Counted from the stretch's first letter, positions 33,301 to 51,509 are shown. The stretch is DNA of 64,000 nt from Rhodamnia argentea (GCF_020921035.1 NC_063158.1:2462001-2526000); one strand, 5' to 3'. Program-made: numbers and translations. The notes: generated by a model not told the origin, from the sequence alone.

Positions 33301-34164
33301 GGTACGACAGTGCATGCTTTCTTCTGGCTCGATGAGTACTCAGAAAAGGAGGATTTTTCACGATACCGTAAAGATGAATGGGCCAGTGGCTTAACATCTT
33401 GGCGCAATGCATTGAAAATTCCTGATTCTGATGTTAAGCTAGAAGGGAAATTTGCAATAATTACTAGCCAGACTCATCGAGACATAGTTCACATTGTCTG
33501 GAATCCAGGTTCAGTGTTTAGTTTATGTGATTGTGATTGGGCAGACATGGGTTACCTGTGCGAACATGTCTTCAAAGTAATTAAGGTCTGTCGTGAACGA
33601 GGTTCTGCTTTGCCATCTATCAGTCTATTTCAGTACAAGCGGGCATTGCTTGACATGTTACACTGCCCTCCTCATGATTCATTGGTACGGGATCATGCTA
33701 TTTCTTTGGCAGTCTTTATAGAGAAGCAGTTGAGTTCACTAATTGATGAAGGAAGTAGCAATATCACTAACAAACCACAAAGTATCAGAGTGATTTCCGA
33801 AAATCAAGGCGGTGATTTGGTTGAGGAAAGAAATGAGAACTCATCATCTTCTTCTGATGGGCATAATTGTGTGGATACGTCAGAGACTCCCGGTCGTACC
33901 ACGGAAAACTTGGGCGGCCATCTAACTGATATGGCAGTCGAGCCAAATGGATTTTGCAATGAAACTGGTAAGGAAAATTGTGGCAAGATGGATGTTGATG
34001 GGCCATCTATTTGTAGCTTGACACCTAGATTACTCCACGTTGAAGAGGCTCCATCTAATGGTTTCCTCCTTGAGAAGAGGGGGAGTGATTCCATTAGTAA
34101 AACAACAGATGTGGTAAATGCTCCATCTCTGGGTGGCAATGACCTCGCTGATTTTAAAGCTTAG
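30365..34164 (+). CDS. MULE-transposase-derived SWIM zinc-finger protein
   Basis: Five coding exons (30365-30636, 30759-31410, 31516-31715, 32636-32880, 33149-34164) join in phase to 794 residues. An N-terminal segment has a FAR1/GCM-like Cys/His cluster (C94, C130, C132, H155, H164). It is followed by a MULE transposase-like RNase H fold: SDSRFGTNK with D299, then AIPVAWIIAP, then FIVDDPLADV with D365/D366. A SWIM zinc finger CDCDWADMGYLCEH (C583, C585, C594, H596) comes next. The last 200 residues are Ser/Asn/acidic and disordered. The layout resembles the conserved plant SWIM protein of the Arabidopsis At1g60560 type, a domesticated transposase. No terminal inverted repeats flank it, and five clean exons argue for a host gene. 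A DNA-binding nuclear role is likely but unproven. Confidence 0.88.
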
Positions 34165-36000
34165 AGCATCGAATAGATTGAATTGAGACAGCTAAGAAGA
34201 GGATAATGACCCATTGAAGTTGCCGTTTGTCGAGTGGGTAAGCGGCCTTTCCTTAAGTTTTGCCATAGATTCAATGGTCTTTTGAGTTTTAAATCTCTTA
34301 CCTTCACTCTGTTATTTGTCTGACCGGCAAAAAATTTCGTATTGGGTGTCAACTGAACTACTTTATTATTTTCCATGCATGTTTTGATCGTATGAATGTC
34401 TATGAGATAGTGAATAAGCTCAATTTCTCAGGCCTTGTTGAGGAAGTGCAGTCACCAAGCTCTTTGGGACAGCTGATTTGTTAGGACTTCTCCTCTGTAC
34501 AGGCCGCAGTCATGATTGCAGTTTTAGCACTTGATAGAGATGCAACTATGCTCTGAAATGCCACAGAACCAAAGCTATCAAACGTTCTAGGAACAGAGAA
34601 ATTGAAGCTGCCAACTTTGATGTACAAATCATGGTCAAATTGGAATCTCCTCCTTGGCCCCATGCCCAAGGGTCCATAGATCAGGTACCCAGTTGCTGCA
34701 TATGCTATTATTGGTTTAATCATACAACGACCACTACTTGCGCTTTGAACTCGAAGCGGTGTCGATATTCTTGATTCCAGGCTGAGGGATCTGCAGCACT
34801 AAAAGAGAACTCAACGAATGAGTCTGGGCAACAGGGAGCGGTCTGTTTTTCTCATCGACCATCGAGCGACGCATCTCTAGTTTCCGAAGCCCGAGGAAAT
34901 ACCCTCTTGTAGCTTTTGGGGATTGCTTATCATAATTGATGTACCATTCGCACGACATTTTCTGCACTCATGCGCATCTTTCACGTGTTATGTTCACCTG
35001 AAAAATGTGAAAGGAGAAAAAAAAAAAAAATTTGCTGCGGACAGCCCGAGTGTCTGATGGCTTCTGTGTCCTGAGCTGAACAGTATGGCATATTGACCAG
35101 AATGGAGTCTTTGTTGTCTTATGTTTGACAAATGACAGGACAAAAGGTATATTTGTATCTTATCCAAGAGATCGACTCGTGCTATGTTTGGGAACTACTT
35201 AAAGAAGGGCACAGATGCGGGGATAATTGCGTAACTATGATTGCAACATGGAGCAAAATGGGAATAGGTTTGGAACAGTTCCAATCAACAGTTGTGCCTC
35301 ATGAATAATTAATGATGCGAGCTTGACTATTTATCGGTTTTACTAATAATACGGAATATTCTCTTGCTGATGATTTGAAGTTCAAGAGTAAATCTCAAAA
35401 TGCCCCTGAAGTGAACTCGAATTGCCGAAATATCCCTTAATTACATCTTGTCTCGTAAAGTTTAGAAATTGGAATTGACCCAAAGTCTCAAGATGGTATA
35501 GCGACAATTGTAAATTTTAACATCGTTTTTCTAAGCTTGTTTGTCACACTTCACTGGTTATCTCAATCTTGACTTCGAGAAAATTTACTAGATACTGCCG
35601 GTAGTGTGATGTTCGATATTTAATCGTAGCAAACAAAAAGGAATAAAAAAAAGAGATGATTTATCAAATAGTATTGTGGAAGATTTGATAGAAATAAATA
35701 GCCTTTATCCATATCAAATTTCTACTTTAGATTCGAGATTAATGAATTCAGTTCAAAATTAGGTACTTGTCGTCGCGCTCGCAACGCTATTTAGACACAT
35801 CAAACAAGAAAATGGTACAAATTTTTAGGGAATTCGTATCGACCAGCATAGTCACATTTGATGTTTACATATGATTTTGAGGATTTAAGTGTGTTTCTTT
35901 TTTTGGAGAGATAGAGAGCGCCTTACCTATATGGGGAGGAAAGAAACACGGGAGAAGCAGAACAGCAGGAGGAATTGGGTGAAGAAGAAGAAGAAAAAAA
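34165..36000. other. 3' region of the SWIM gene and intergenic spacer
   Basis: A probable 3'-UTR intron (34,238-34,431; GGGTAAGC donor, TTTCTCAG acceptor) lies just beyond the stop. Minus-strand frames at 34,481-34,723 and 34,734-34,967 are not recognised and may be chance. From 35,000 to 36,000 the sequence is AT-rich with no gene visible. Confidence 0.4.
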
Positions 36001-36153
36001 GAAAGAAAAAAGAAAGGAGGAAAAGAGCAAAAAGTGGACTCACTTTCCATATCCATGTCCATGGCCTCCTTTTTGACCAAATCGAGAACGAGGAATCAAT
36101 TCCCAATCAATCACCCCCTAGTCCCTCCCCCTCTCTTCTCTTCCTTTCCCCAA

Positions 36154-36155
<2 letters not shown>

Positions 36156-36188
<33 letters not shown>
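36156..36188 (+). repeat. (CT)n microsatellite in the BSK leader region
   Basis: A 33-nt uninterrupted TC/CT repeat sits about 550 bp upstream of the BSK start codon, in a pyrimidine-rich region. Such tracts are common in plant 5' leaders and core promoters. It is followed by C-rich sequence (36,246-36,260 and 36,353-36,366). Confidence 0.85.
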
Positions 36189-36192
<4 letters not shown>

Positions 36193-36326
36193 ATACTCTT
36201 CGCTGCTTCTTCGTCTTCTTCCTGGCGCGATCTCTGATTTTGAATCGCCCCCCACCCCCCAACACGAGGAGGACCGTTCTGTTGACTCCCCAGCTGAGTT
36301 GACCCGCTGCGACACTCCCCCGAAAG

Positions 36327-36446
36327 GTATGCATCCATGCTTCCCATCGCGGACCCCCCCGGGGGGAAGTTCCCACCCCGCGAAGGGAAATGGGAGCCTG
36401 CCGTGTGAAATCTGAGGTTTCCTTTTTTTTTTCCTTTCTTTTGTAG
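36327..36446 (+). other. Probable 5'-UTR intron of the BSK gene
   Basis: The donor CCGAAAG|GTATGC is followed 120 bp later by a strong pyrimidine tract and acceptor TTCTTTTGTAG. An alternative acceptor (CTTGTGTAG) ends at 36,568. With the first acceptor, a 37-codon upstream ORF (36,455-36,568) stays in the leader; with the second it is removed. Confidence 0.4.
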
Positions 36447-36729
36447 CTGCGGTGATGGGTTTTGTTCGAAAGCGCAGTGCGCGGACGGGAAACGGACGTT
36501 CCGAATCTAATCTCTCGCTGTTTTGTGTTGTCTGTACATGCGCGTGGCATTGTGGTGTGCTTGTGTAGCTTTTGGAAGGCGTTGGGTTAAAAGCTGGAGC
36601 TAGCTAGTGGGAGGAGAAGAGCGTTGCTGTCCGAGGTTATTCATCGAGCGGGGGCTCGGAAGTTTGTGCTTTTCTTCGAAGAGTCGCTACTTGTTCGGGA
36701 CTCATAGTCGAGACATTTCTTTTATTGCG

Positions 36730-42204
<5,475 letters not shown>

Positions 42205-43534
42205 CCACAATTGGAACGAGTTCAAATGTGGATTGATTACCCGTTTCCAGATACTGTTCTTTGCCTAGAATTGGGCATCAGATGCTTGCGGAGGAATATG
42301 AGACTCTGAACTTCCCAATACAAAACGAAACCCTGGAGTCGATCCTCCACAAAGTTCTGGTTGTATATTTGGTTCATCAATTATGTTTCGTCTGGTAGTT
42401 TAGGAGCCTTTTCTGACGGTGGACTGGCAAGTCCAATTGTTATGCCGAAGGCCAACCTGTGTGCTGCAGCTGAAAGAGCATTTTCCCTTACGAGGAAAAT
42501 TTTGTACTCGAATGCTATTTATGGTTTCTGTTAGGTGAAAATAATTAAGAGACAAGCGATTGGAGCATACTTTCAGAGGGGTTTGGAGTCTAAATGTGCA
42601 TTAAGAGATTCGTAGGATATGCGCCATGGTTGTAATTTCTGTACAGCAGAATGGTTCTTTGACCTCATCTCTTTTGATTGGCTTATTTAAACAGAGCATT
42701 ACCTGTGTCTTTTGACCTTACTGCGAGATTATCTGGTTGTGCTGTTTCATACAGACCATCTTGAAGTGTTAGTGTTTTCAACTAGAGATTACGGATGATA
42801 TTAAGTCCAAACTGCACTAGAAAATGATAACCCTCCATGTCATCTACGCCCTTTTTCAATGTCGGGAAACACATTTATAACTAGAATATATATACACAGA
42901 ATCGGTAGTATTGGGTTTGCTGTTTTGAACTACATACATTGGTATGTACATGGTTATACTCCATGTATTCCTGCTTATGCATCCTTCCCCTCTTGGCCTC
43001 CGTGTCTGCACGTCCATGCAATTCATGGTCAACATGTTTGATTCTGAAGTGCTGCACTTGCCCATGGAAAGCACCAACGGTAGGGTAGAACCATGTTATC
43101 AGTTTGTGGATCATGATATTCTTTGAAAAGTACATGACCATCACTCTTCGTTTCAAGATTTTGAATATCATTAGAAACACCAGTTCCCTTCCATCTTGCA
43201 GGGCCCAGGCTTCTGCAATTATAGCAGTAGTGGTGCCTATTTTCCTACTAAATTCTCTGAGCCAACATCCTAGACTATCCCTGAGCACTTTATTTCATTA
43301 CATCTGTTGCTGTGACTTTGAAGGATCAGATGTTAGCTATTAATGGCATTCAGCAAAAATTCTTAAGGCCCCAAGTAGTCTAGGATTGCATACAATGGTT
43401 CTCCACCATGGACAGAATTGCTTCCAAGCTAAAGATTCCAGAGTTCTTAAGAAAGCTGAGCATGCACACCTATTCAGAAAGCATCTGGCAGTCTGCAAAT
43501 TTCCCTCGTCTGGCCAGGCGCCTAGATGTCACTC

Positions 43535-43574
<40 letters not shown>

Positions 43575-43710
43575 ATTCTTCCGACACAGCTTTCTTGTGA
43601 ACTTGTCGTCCTCAAAATTGATACAGGGATGCCTGAGCAAGAAATTTGATCTTTCCTTTTCTAAATTTCATCTTCCAAAAACAATCAAACAATCATAAGA
43701 CAACCCCTGT
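42205..43710. other. Intergenic region between convergent BSK and Rpr2-domain genes
   Basis: This holds the BSK 3' flank and the 3' flank of the minus-strand gene. Short frames near 42,860-43,350 overlap on both strands and have no recognised domain. A 34-nt (GA)n microsatellite lies at 43,539-43,572. No further gene is visible. Confidence 0.45.
43539..43572 (+). repeat. (GA)n microsatellite
   Basis: A 34-nt perfect AG repeat in the spacer between the BSK gene and the Rpr2-domain gene. Confidence 0.9.
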
Positions 43711-44618
43711 TCATATACAAAATGGAATCTTTAAACTAGCAATATTTCTACTGGTGCCGTGTTCGCTGCTCTCGGCTATTTCCTTTAAGCTCGTCCAAGA
43801 TTTTCTCCTCCTTTTGCTGGAAGCACCGGCAGTTGCTTCTGCATCTGCACTTTCAGGTTGAGTCTGCCTCTTGGCCCCTGATCTACTCCTCTTTTGCCTC
43901 TTCCCATCAAGCAAAGTCTTTGTCAATGGAGTTGGAGGACTGACTTTGGCAAGCGTGTCGACCTTAACTGCAGGTGAACTCATCTGGCTTGCTTCCTTGG
44001 TCTCATCCCCACGTCCACTTCCCATGCTTTGGCCACAAGACACCAGAGGCTCAGATTGTGGAGGTTTCAGTTGGGAAGTTGATTTGGCTTTCATGGGACA
44101 TAACTCTTTCATGTGGCCTTTATCAGTACCTCGTTTCAGATTCCTATGTGAACAAAAGTGGCACATGTATACAACAACGTTCTGAGTTGCATTGAAGGGT
44201 TTCCTGCGTCTGCGCTGTGATTTTGGTCTATTCTTCTCAATCCGAATGGTGCAATTGTAGCCAGGTTGTAAAACAGTTTCGCATCTAACAAGCAAAAAGA
44301 AGTTGATTAGGTCAGGTACTTTAAGCCCTCTAAAAACCCTGACAAGATATTAAGTCAAGAAGAAAGGCGAAGAGTGGATCATACATGGCTGATAGACTGA
44401 GATACACAAACTACAGCAGCAAGTACTTATCTAGACACTCTGCTCAGATATTGGACCTGCCGAGATTAAGAGTACTGATTATAACTGGTGATATAAGAAA
44501 AACCAGATTCCCTGTTTTCATTTTATTTCTTGATGTTCCTCCTTTCAAGAAAGAAATATAACATACAAAGTTCAATCAGTAGGGAGTATGACAGGCTGCA
44601 ATGAGATGCTTGCGATAT

Positions 44619-44658
<40 letters not shown>

Positions 44659-46389
44659 TTATGAGAACAATAAGGGCATATCCTCACTCAGCAATCAACT
44701 TTGATGGTTCACACACACACATATATATATTTATGAGAACAATAAGGGCATATCCTCACTCAGCAATCAACTTTGATGGCTCATAATAAACAAACACCTT
44801 TGGTATGGACTTTCACATAATTGCATGGAAATGTGCTCGATGCAAGTGGTGGCGATGATGAATATTGTTCGTAACAAATAATTCTACTATAGCCCTTCTG
44901 AGTGTAGAAACAATAACCTATACAATGCGGTTTGGACATAGTCATATCTTTAGAAACACAGACATTCAAGACATGGAAGTGCAAACATACAAATCCACGC
45001 AAGGTAGGGAGACTACTTAGTGCCGGAAGCTACGTAGAACACATTTATTTGGAATTTTAGAAAAGAATAATTTTTTTCAATATCCATTCTGTTGTTCAAC
45101 ATCATGTGCATATGTAATGGAAATTGCCGATGTCTCGGACAATGCCTTTGACATCATTCAGCTTTTAAGGAGGTTCCAGTTGAATTCATTTTCAAGTGAA
45201 TCTACTAAAGAATAGCAGGCTAAGGTTAGGGTAAGAATATAATCCTTGTCTGCCTTGCTTATAAGTAACTCTAATACCTCCAAGGATCTACAAACATAAT
45301 AACCATAGAACTGATGCCTCCAAGAAGTATGCAGGTGCTATGACAAATTATTCCAAAACTTAATCGAAAGAGTAACAAATGTAAAAGCAGCCATGCTCCA
45401 TAATATTCGGCTGGATAAAATACCCACCAGGCTTAAGTCCTATGAAAGGAAGAGAAGGGTCTTGATAGAAAATGGAGGACTATAACTGGAAAAGACAAAA
45501 AGAAAGTGAGGTTCTTGAGAAACGGACTGTCATCTATCCATTTATATTTCATCATCTCAAATTCATTCTAAGGAACTTAGTTTTGGAGCATTTGCTGATA
45601 AATATTCATATTCCTTAAAGCACTCGTTTATTCTACTAGCATTCCACCATGTGCAACTGGGTTCGGTTCCTTGCTTTGACCTATGCAGGAACTCCCCAAC
45701 CAATAACACAAATACAGTCAAATAACTAGCTGAAATAGCGATTCACATCGTTCGATCTTCACACTATGTTTGATAGAAACATTACAGAATCTGTCCCAGC
45801 ATCAGACCACCAACTAGGGGGAGGGAGACAACAAAACAACATTTATCTGTTTTCCAATTACTGGTATAAGGCTCCCTAACTGAAGCACAAAGCACAATCA
45901 AAACCAATCATCCAAAAAAATCCCACACCAACTTATGATTCGCATGGAGCTACAGAGCACAAGCATAGCAACATACGATGAGCCACTCAATTCCATCACC
46001 CAAACTTTCATTCACGAAAAAGCTCAAACATTCAGCAGCAAAAACTTCACAAGTCGAACCTAAATAACAGGAAAGGGAAATAGAAAACAAGAAGAAGAAG
46101 CAAACCTTTGGCAAGAAACAAGAGAAGGGTCAGGTGGAACCCTCAGGGACTCTCCAACAGAGGCCAAACGACGTCCGAAAAAGGCGCTCAGCGAGGGAAT
46201 TGACGCTTCTCGGCCCGTCCATTCTGCTAACTTCCGCAGGTGCTGGAGCTTCAAGATGGACTTGGGATTAGCGTGAGCCTCCCCCTTGCTGGGTTGCTTT
46301 CGACCGGTGGTCTCTTCTCTCAGCGTGATCGAACTGCTGTGCGACGCTGTCTGATTGGTGGACCTTCCGCCTCCTCGTTTCTTGCCCAT
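43711..46389 (-). CDS. RNase P Rpr2/Rpp21/SNM1-type zinc-ribbon protein
   Basis: Two coding exons (46106-46389 and 43711-44284) join in phase to 285 residues across a 1.8-kb intron. The start is the first ATG of the frame (MGKKRGGG); the open frame continues upstream without another ATG. Residues about 45-90 form the helical part of the Rpr2 fold (KLQHLRKLAEWTG, then SIPSLSAFFGRRLASVGE). Two CxxC pairs, CQRC (C93, C96) and CHFC (C136, C139), would bind zinc. Between them is a strongly basic RRRRK stretch. The tail is Lys/Arg/Ser-rich and probably nuclear. Proteins with this domain are subunits of RNase P or RNase MRP, acting in tRNA and rRNA processing; the plant member (like At5g41270) is less well characterised. 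A tRNA-Cys gene lies 390 bp upstream, probably by chance. Confidence 0.85.
44621..44782. repeat. (AC)n microsatellite with 70-bp tandem duplication
   Basis: Fifteen AC units (44,621-44,650) run into TATATATTTATGAGAACA and a 50-bp unique piece ending CAACTTTGATGG. The last five AC units plus this block are repeated at once (44,711-44,782), differing by one AT step and a C/T change. It lies in the intron of the Rpr2-domain gene. Confidence 0.85.
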
Positions 46390-46509
46390 AATTTTCTCAC
46401 GGGAATTTAGCCGAACATCTGGTGGGTGGTGTTCATGCTTCACTAGGTGAATCGAATTCGTACTTCTAACAGAGAGAGTGCGGAGTTTCGCTAGAAAAGG
46501 AACATAAGG

Positions 46510-46760
46510 ACGTAATCAAGGAGAAGACTGCAAACAATTTAAAAAAGAAGAAGACGAAGACGAAGACGAAGCAGCAAACCTGGGAAAAATTTGAAAAAAA
46601 GTAAAGAGTTTCACGAAGACGTCACCGGCTTGAAAAAAGAAGAAGAAGAAGAAGCAGCAGCAGCAGCAGCAGCAGCAAATCTGGGAAAAGAACTGAAAAA
46701 GTACAGTTTTCTTCGCGAAGAGGTCACCGGCTCCAAGCAAATTTAGGAAAAAAATTCAAA
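46510..46760. repeat. Tandem duplication carrying GAC/GAA and CAG trinucleotide runs
   Basis: Two copies of a unit about 95-110 bp long, each with a GAA/GAC-rich run, GCAGCAAA-CTGGGAAAA, CACGAAGAC/CGCGAAGAG and GTCACCGGCT. The second copy has seven consecutive CAG units (about 46,655-46,675). A third, partial copy (GCAAATTTAGGAAAAA) follows at 46,737. The stretch lies between the Rpr2-domain gene and tRNA-Cys, where it would act as promoter or leader of the former. Confidence 0.75.
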
Positions 46761-46778
46761 ACGTAGAGATTCATAAAG

Positions 46779-46850
46779 AGGGCCCAACCGGGTTCGAACC
46801 GGTGACCTCTTGATCTGCAGTCAAATGCTCTACCACTGAGCTATGGACCC
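46779..46850 (-). tRNA. tRNA-Cys (GCA)
   Basis: Read on the minus strand, the 72-nt gene starts GGGTCCATAGCTCAGTGGTA and ends TTGGGCCC plus discriminator T (U73, the cysteine identity base). The anticodon loop is CTGCAGA with anticodon GCA, and the T arm is ACCGGTTCGAACCCGGT. The acceptor GGGTCCA pairs with TGGGCCC with one G-T pair. Boxes A and B are intact. A T-run about 17 bases downstream may terminate transcription. CCA is not encoded. Confidence 0.95.
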
Positions 46851-47404
46851 CTTGCCTGATCGCAATGTCCAGATTTACATTTATATAATAAATTTTTTTA
46901 ATTGAAGTTTTCGCAATTAGCTGTAAATAAATAATTGACATCGAACGTGGCAAGTTGTTATATTCTAAGATTGGCGTTCCCGTTAAAACAGTCTCTATCG
47001 GAAGATAATTCACATTGGGATCTCATTTCCATTTTTTCCGTATCACTCCGATCTACGGACGATCGCCACATAGTACAATTGTTACATGGACATGATGAGC
47101 ATACATTATACATCAAATTTAGGATTGGAAATTCAAGATCGCTTGCCCAAAATCAATAGCAGTATTTACATTAATCATATGCAATTTGACATTTGGATTA
47201 TATAAATAGATCAATCTGCAACATGGACCAGCAGCAGCAGCAGCAGCCCCTCTCATCATTACACACTTTCGAAACATGCAAATTGCACATATTGAAACAA
47301 TCATCATGCGGACAGCTACGACGAACACACGAAACTCCGATTACACTTTTACGTATGTAGCCGAAAAAGGCGTCACGATAGACAAATTTCTTCCCCCTCT
47401 TTAA
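46851..47404. other. Spacer between tRNA-Cys and the tubulin 3' end
   Basis: AT-rich sequence containing the 3' flank of the minus-strand tubulin gene, with a short (CAG)n run at 47,230-47,247. No gene is visible. Confidence 0.4.
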
Positions 47405-48981
<1,577 letters not shown>

Positions 48982-50050
48982 CTTGGACAAGATGAAAGAG
49001 GCAAAATTTGGAATTCTTCAAAAAAGAGAATGAGCTATGGAATGAAACAGGAGGGGTTCAGGCTTGGCCTTTTGTAGGGGGCAAGAAGATAGGAATTGGA
49101 GATATTTGTGACACTGATATTTCTCCTAATATCATCTAACATTGCAAGAAATAAACAGAAAGGAGCTGCAAAATAATTATGAAGCTGTGCATTTTCTCTT
49201 TAGAGGAGAAGTCAAAATCAAACAAAGAGCTTGTGAGCTGGATGGTCGGCAGAGACAGCAAGACACTACTTAAAATAATTGGACGCAATCAATTTGGAAT
49301 TTACCCAACATTTCTTATCTGTTAATTTGGTGTTCCAACAAAAACAGCACAATTTCCATGTTTGGCTCCAGCCCTCTTCATGATTTCGTTCGTTCTAATT
49401 ACTGCTGTGAAAGTTGCTTCTAATTATATTCACCTTGTTATGGAGGATGATCATCTTCCCATATATTGAGCTCATCTACCAATCACCGATAATCGACTGC
49501 TAATAAGTCGCTAAATTCCCGTACAGCGCCTTCCCGAAAGCAATTCCAAACGCGCTAAACTCCGAAGACATGGTGTAATTTCTCCGTGGCGGCGAGTCTT
49601 TGCCCTTGGTCATTATGAAATTGAAAGCTGTTAATGGGGGACCTTAAAAAAAAAGGCCTCTTCTTTTGGTGGCAAGTGGGTGTTGTTTGCATTGAAGAGA
49701 TAAGGGAGGAAATAGTTAAATGAGCCAGAGATGACAGAGGAGCTGAGGCAGAGGAGATGATTGTCCTAGTGCTACATGTGTTGCAGAGATCATATTATTA
49801 GGTGCTTCCTGATTATAATCAACTCAAGCAGTCGAGGTTGAGAAGTTCGACAGAATGATGAAGCTTGGAATCTTTCGATTATTGGTGGCATGAGAGTCCC
49901 TACCTGAGTTTGTCTTTCCAATTTTCCCTGTTAAGTGCTGTGTTTCCGCCACGCCACTCCAAAAATTCCTAGATGGGGTGGTTGGCCAATCCCGTGCTCC
50001 ATCGGCCCAATGCGGATCCCGCCAGGTTGAGCAGCGGATCAAAATGATTG
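48982..50050. other. Upstream region of the tubulin gene
   Basis: This holds the tubulin 5' flank. A minus-strand frame of 76 codons (49,824-50,054) is not recognised. I see no further gene or RNA. Confidence 0.4.
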
Positions 50051-50055
50051 GCACC

Positions 50056-50480
50056 CTTGATCTTGAACTCGGGCAAGCCTTCCAGGATAAGTCTTACTGA
50101 GGTTGTTGCTGGTGTTGGGGCATCCCTTTCATGGCATCAGCACATAATGTGTTGCAGCAGATGACTCGGTAATAGAACCTCTGTGGGGGCAGACATGGAC
50201 TAACAACCTCCATGCTCGTTGTCACCAAAATAGGGTTAGCCCGTTCCTTCCAACGCATACGGAAGGAACGCTTGATCTTGAACTCGGGCAAGCCTTCCAG
50301 GATAAGCCTTACTGAGGTAGTTGCTGGTGTTGGGGCATCCCTTTCATGGCATCAGCACATAATGTGTTGCAGCAGATGACTCGGTAATAGAACCTCTGTG
50401 GGGGAGGACATGTACTAACAACCTCCATGCTTGTTATCACCAAAATAGTGTTAGCCCGTTCCTTCCGACGCTTACGCCGC
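50056..50480. repeat. Tandem duplication, unit 215 bp, two recent copies
   Basis: CTTGATCTTGAACTCGGGCA starts copy 1 at 50,056 and copy 2 at 50,271. The following 200 bp agree at nearly every position (changes include T/C in GATAAG-CTTACTG, TTG/TAG, GCAGAC/GAGGAC). Few differences suggest a recent duplication. No recognised function. Confidence 0.9.
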
Positions 50481-50894
50481 ACCTATCAAACCTATTTGGT
50501 GGATTTTTCAGCATGCAATATTTAATGCACACCCATGAATCCGCTTAAGAGGCAATTTATGAGCACAGGACCCCCACGACATGTGGTGGTGCCCCCAAGT
50601 TCTCCTGGCATTGTCACCTTTGCAATCCGTGAGTGTTTACATGTACAAGCGTCGATGAGATGACCAAGTTATGAGAATGCAGGAGGAATATTTTCGAGCG
50701 AAATCACCTACGAGTTATGTTTGAGGCGTAACTACTCTTTATAGGTGTAGTCAGATACTAATTCGGTAGACGTGATCTTCAATTCCGGATCGAAGCAGAA
50801 CTCGAACTGTAAACTTGCTTAAAATCAAGTGAACTAGAGGAAGTTTTAACTTTTGGAATTGGGTATGATCCGTGTAGCTGCAAATGAATGAAAA

Positions 50895-51004
50895 GACACA
50901 AAATAACTTAGCTTACAGCGACGGAATCGAGACTAGTGCCTATTCTTCAGACACAAAATAACTTAGCTTACAGCGACGAAATCGAGACCAGTGCCTATTC
51001 TTCC
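50895..51004. repeat. Tandem duplication, unit 55 bp, two recent copies
   Basis: GACACAAAATAACTTAGCTT starts both copies (50,895-50,949 and 50,950-51,004). The two units differ at only three or so positions. No coding meaning is visible. Confidence 0.9.
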
Positions 51005-51144
51005 TTCAAGGATTTTTTTTTTTGGGGTCGGACTTCTTTCAAGAATTAAAAGCACTGCCTTAACCATTAAACCATGAGGAGTACATTTTCTGGCGCAATA
51101 CTCATCCACTGCTCATCCGATAGATGGCTGACAGACAGGTGAGG

Positions 51145-51455
51145 AATGTGTGCTGCTTCACCAACATTTTCAAGGGTTAAACTTATGGCAGACATGGAAT
51201 GAGAAGTCCTTCAGGCAAAAGATGATTGAAGGACCAAACCAAAGGAAGTTGTCATGAGAAACTTTTATGACAAAATTTTACACCTTGACTTTATAATGTG
51301 TGGCTGCTACGCTTCAAGGCTGCAAATAGAAGCCAACCAGAAGATAGGCACAGACGCTTTATCCAAAGACTTGACAGGTCGGTGCCCAGCTCAAACTCTC
51401 GTTGTGCAAAGAGTTAAGTACAGAAGATCCTCCAAACCGGGATCAACTGATCCCC
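51145..51455 (-). pseudogene. Decayed duplicate of the GSH1 last exon and 3' flank
   Basis: The minus strand at 51,418-51,455 reads, with a frameshift, SVDPGLEDLLY, matching the GSH1 terminus [11 protein letters not shown], but the stop codon is changed. The flanking sequence continues the match to the GSH1 3' flank: CATGAGAAACTTTT, AGCCAACCAGAAGATA, TTTATCCAAAGACTTGA and GTGCTGCTTCAC have counterparts in the same order at 52,000-52,325. The upstream GSH1 exons are absent here, so this is a partial tandem duplicate that has since decayed. Confidence 0.7.
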
Positions 51456-51509
51456 CTCTCTTTAATCATTTAAAGGGGGAAAAACAGAACAAAAGACAAA
51501 TGAAGATTG

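Noticed and set aside
34481-34967. Two consecutive minus-strand frames (80 and 77 codons) beyond the SWIM gene
   Set aside because: Not recognised. They overlap the likely 3'-UTR of the SWIM gene, with no splice sites joining them.
46771-47013. 80-codon minus-strand frame ending in a SSVVEHLTADQEVTGSNPVG-like peptide
   Set aside because: This peptide is translation of the tRNA-Cys gene and its flank. The same spurious peptide appears wherever this tRNA is translated.
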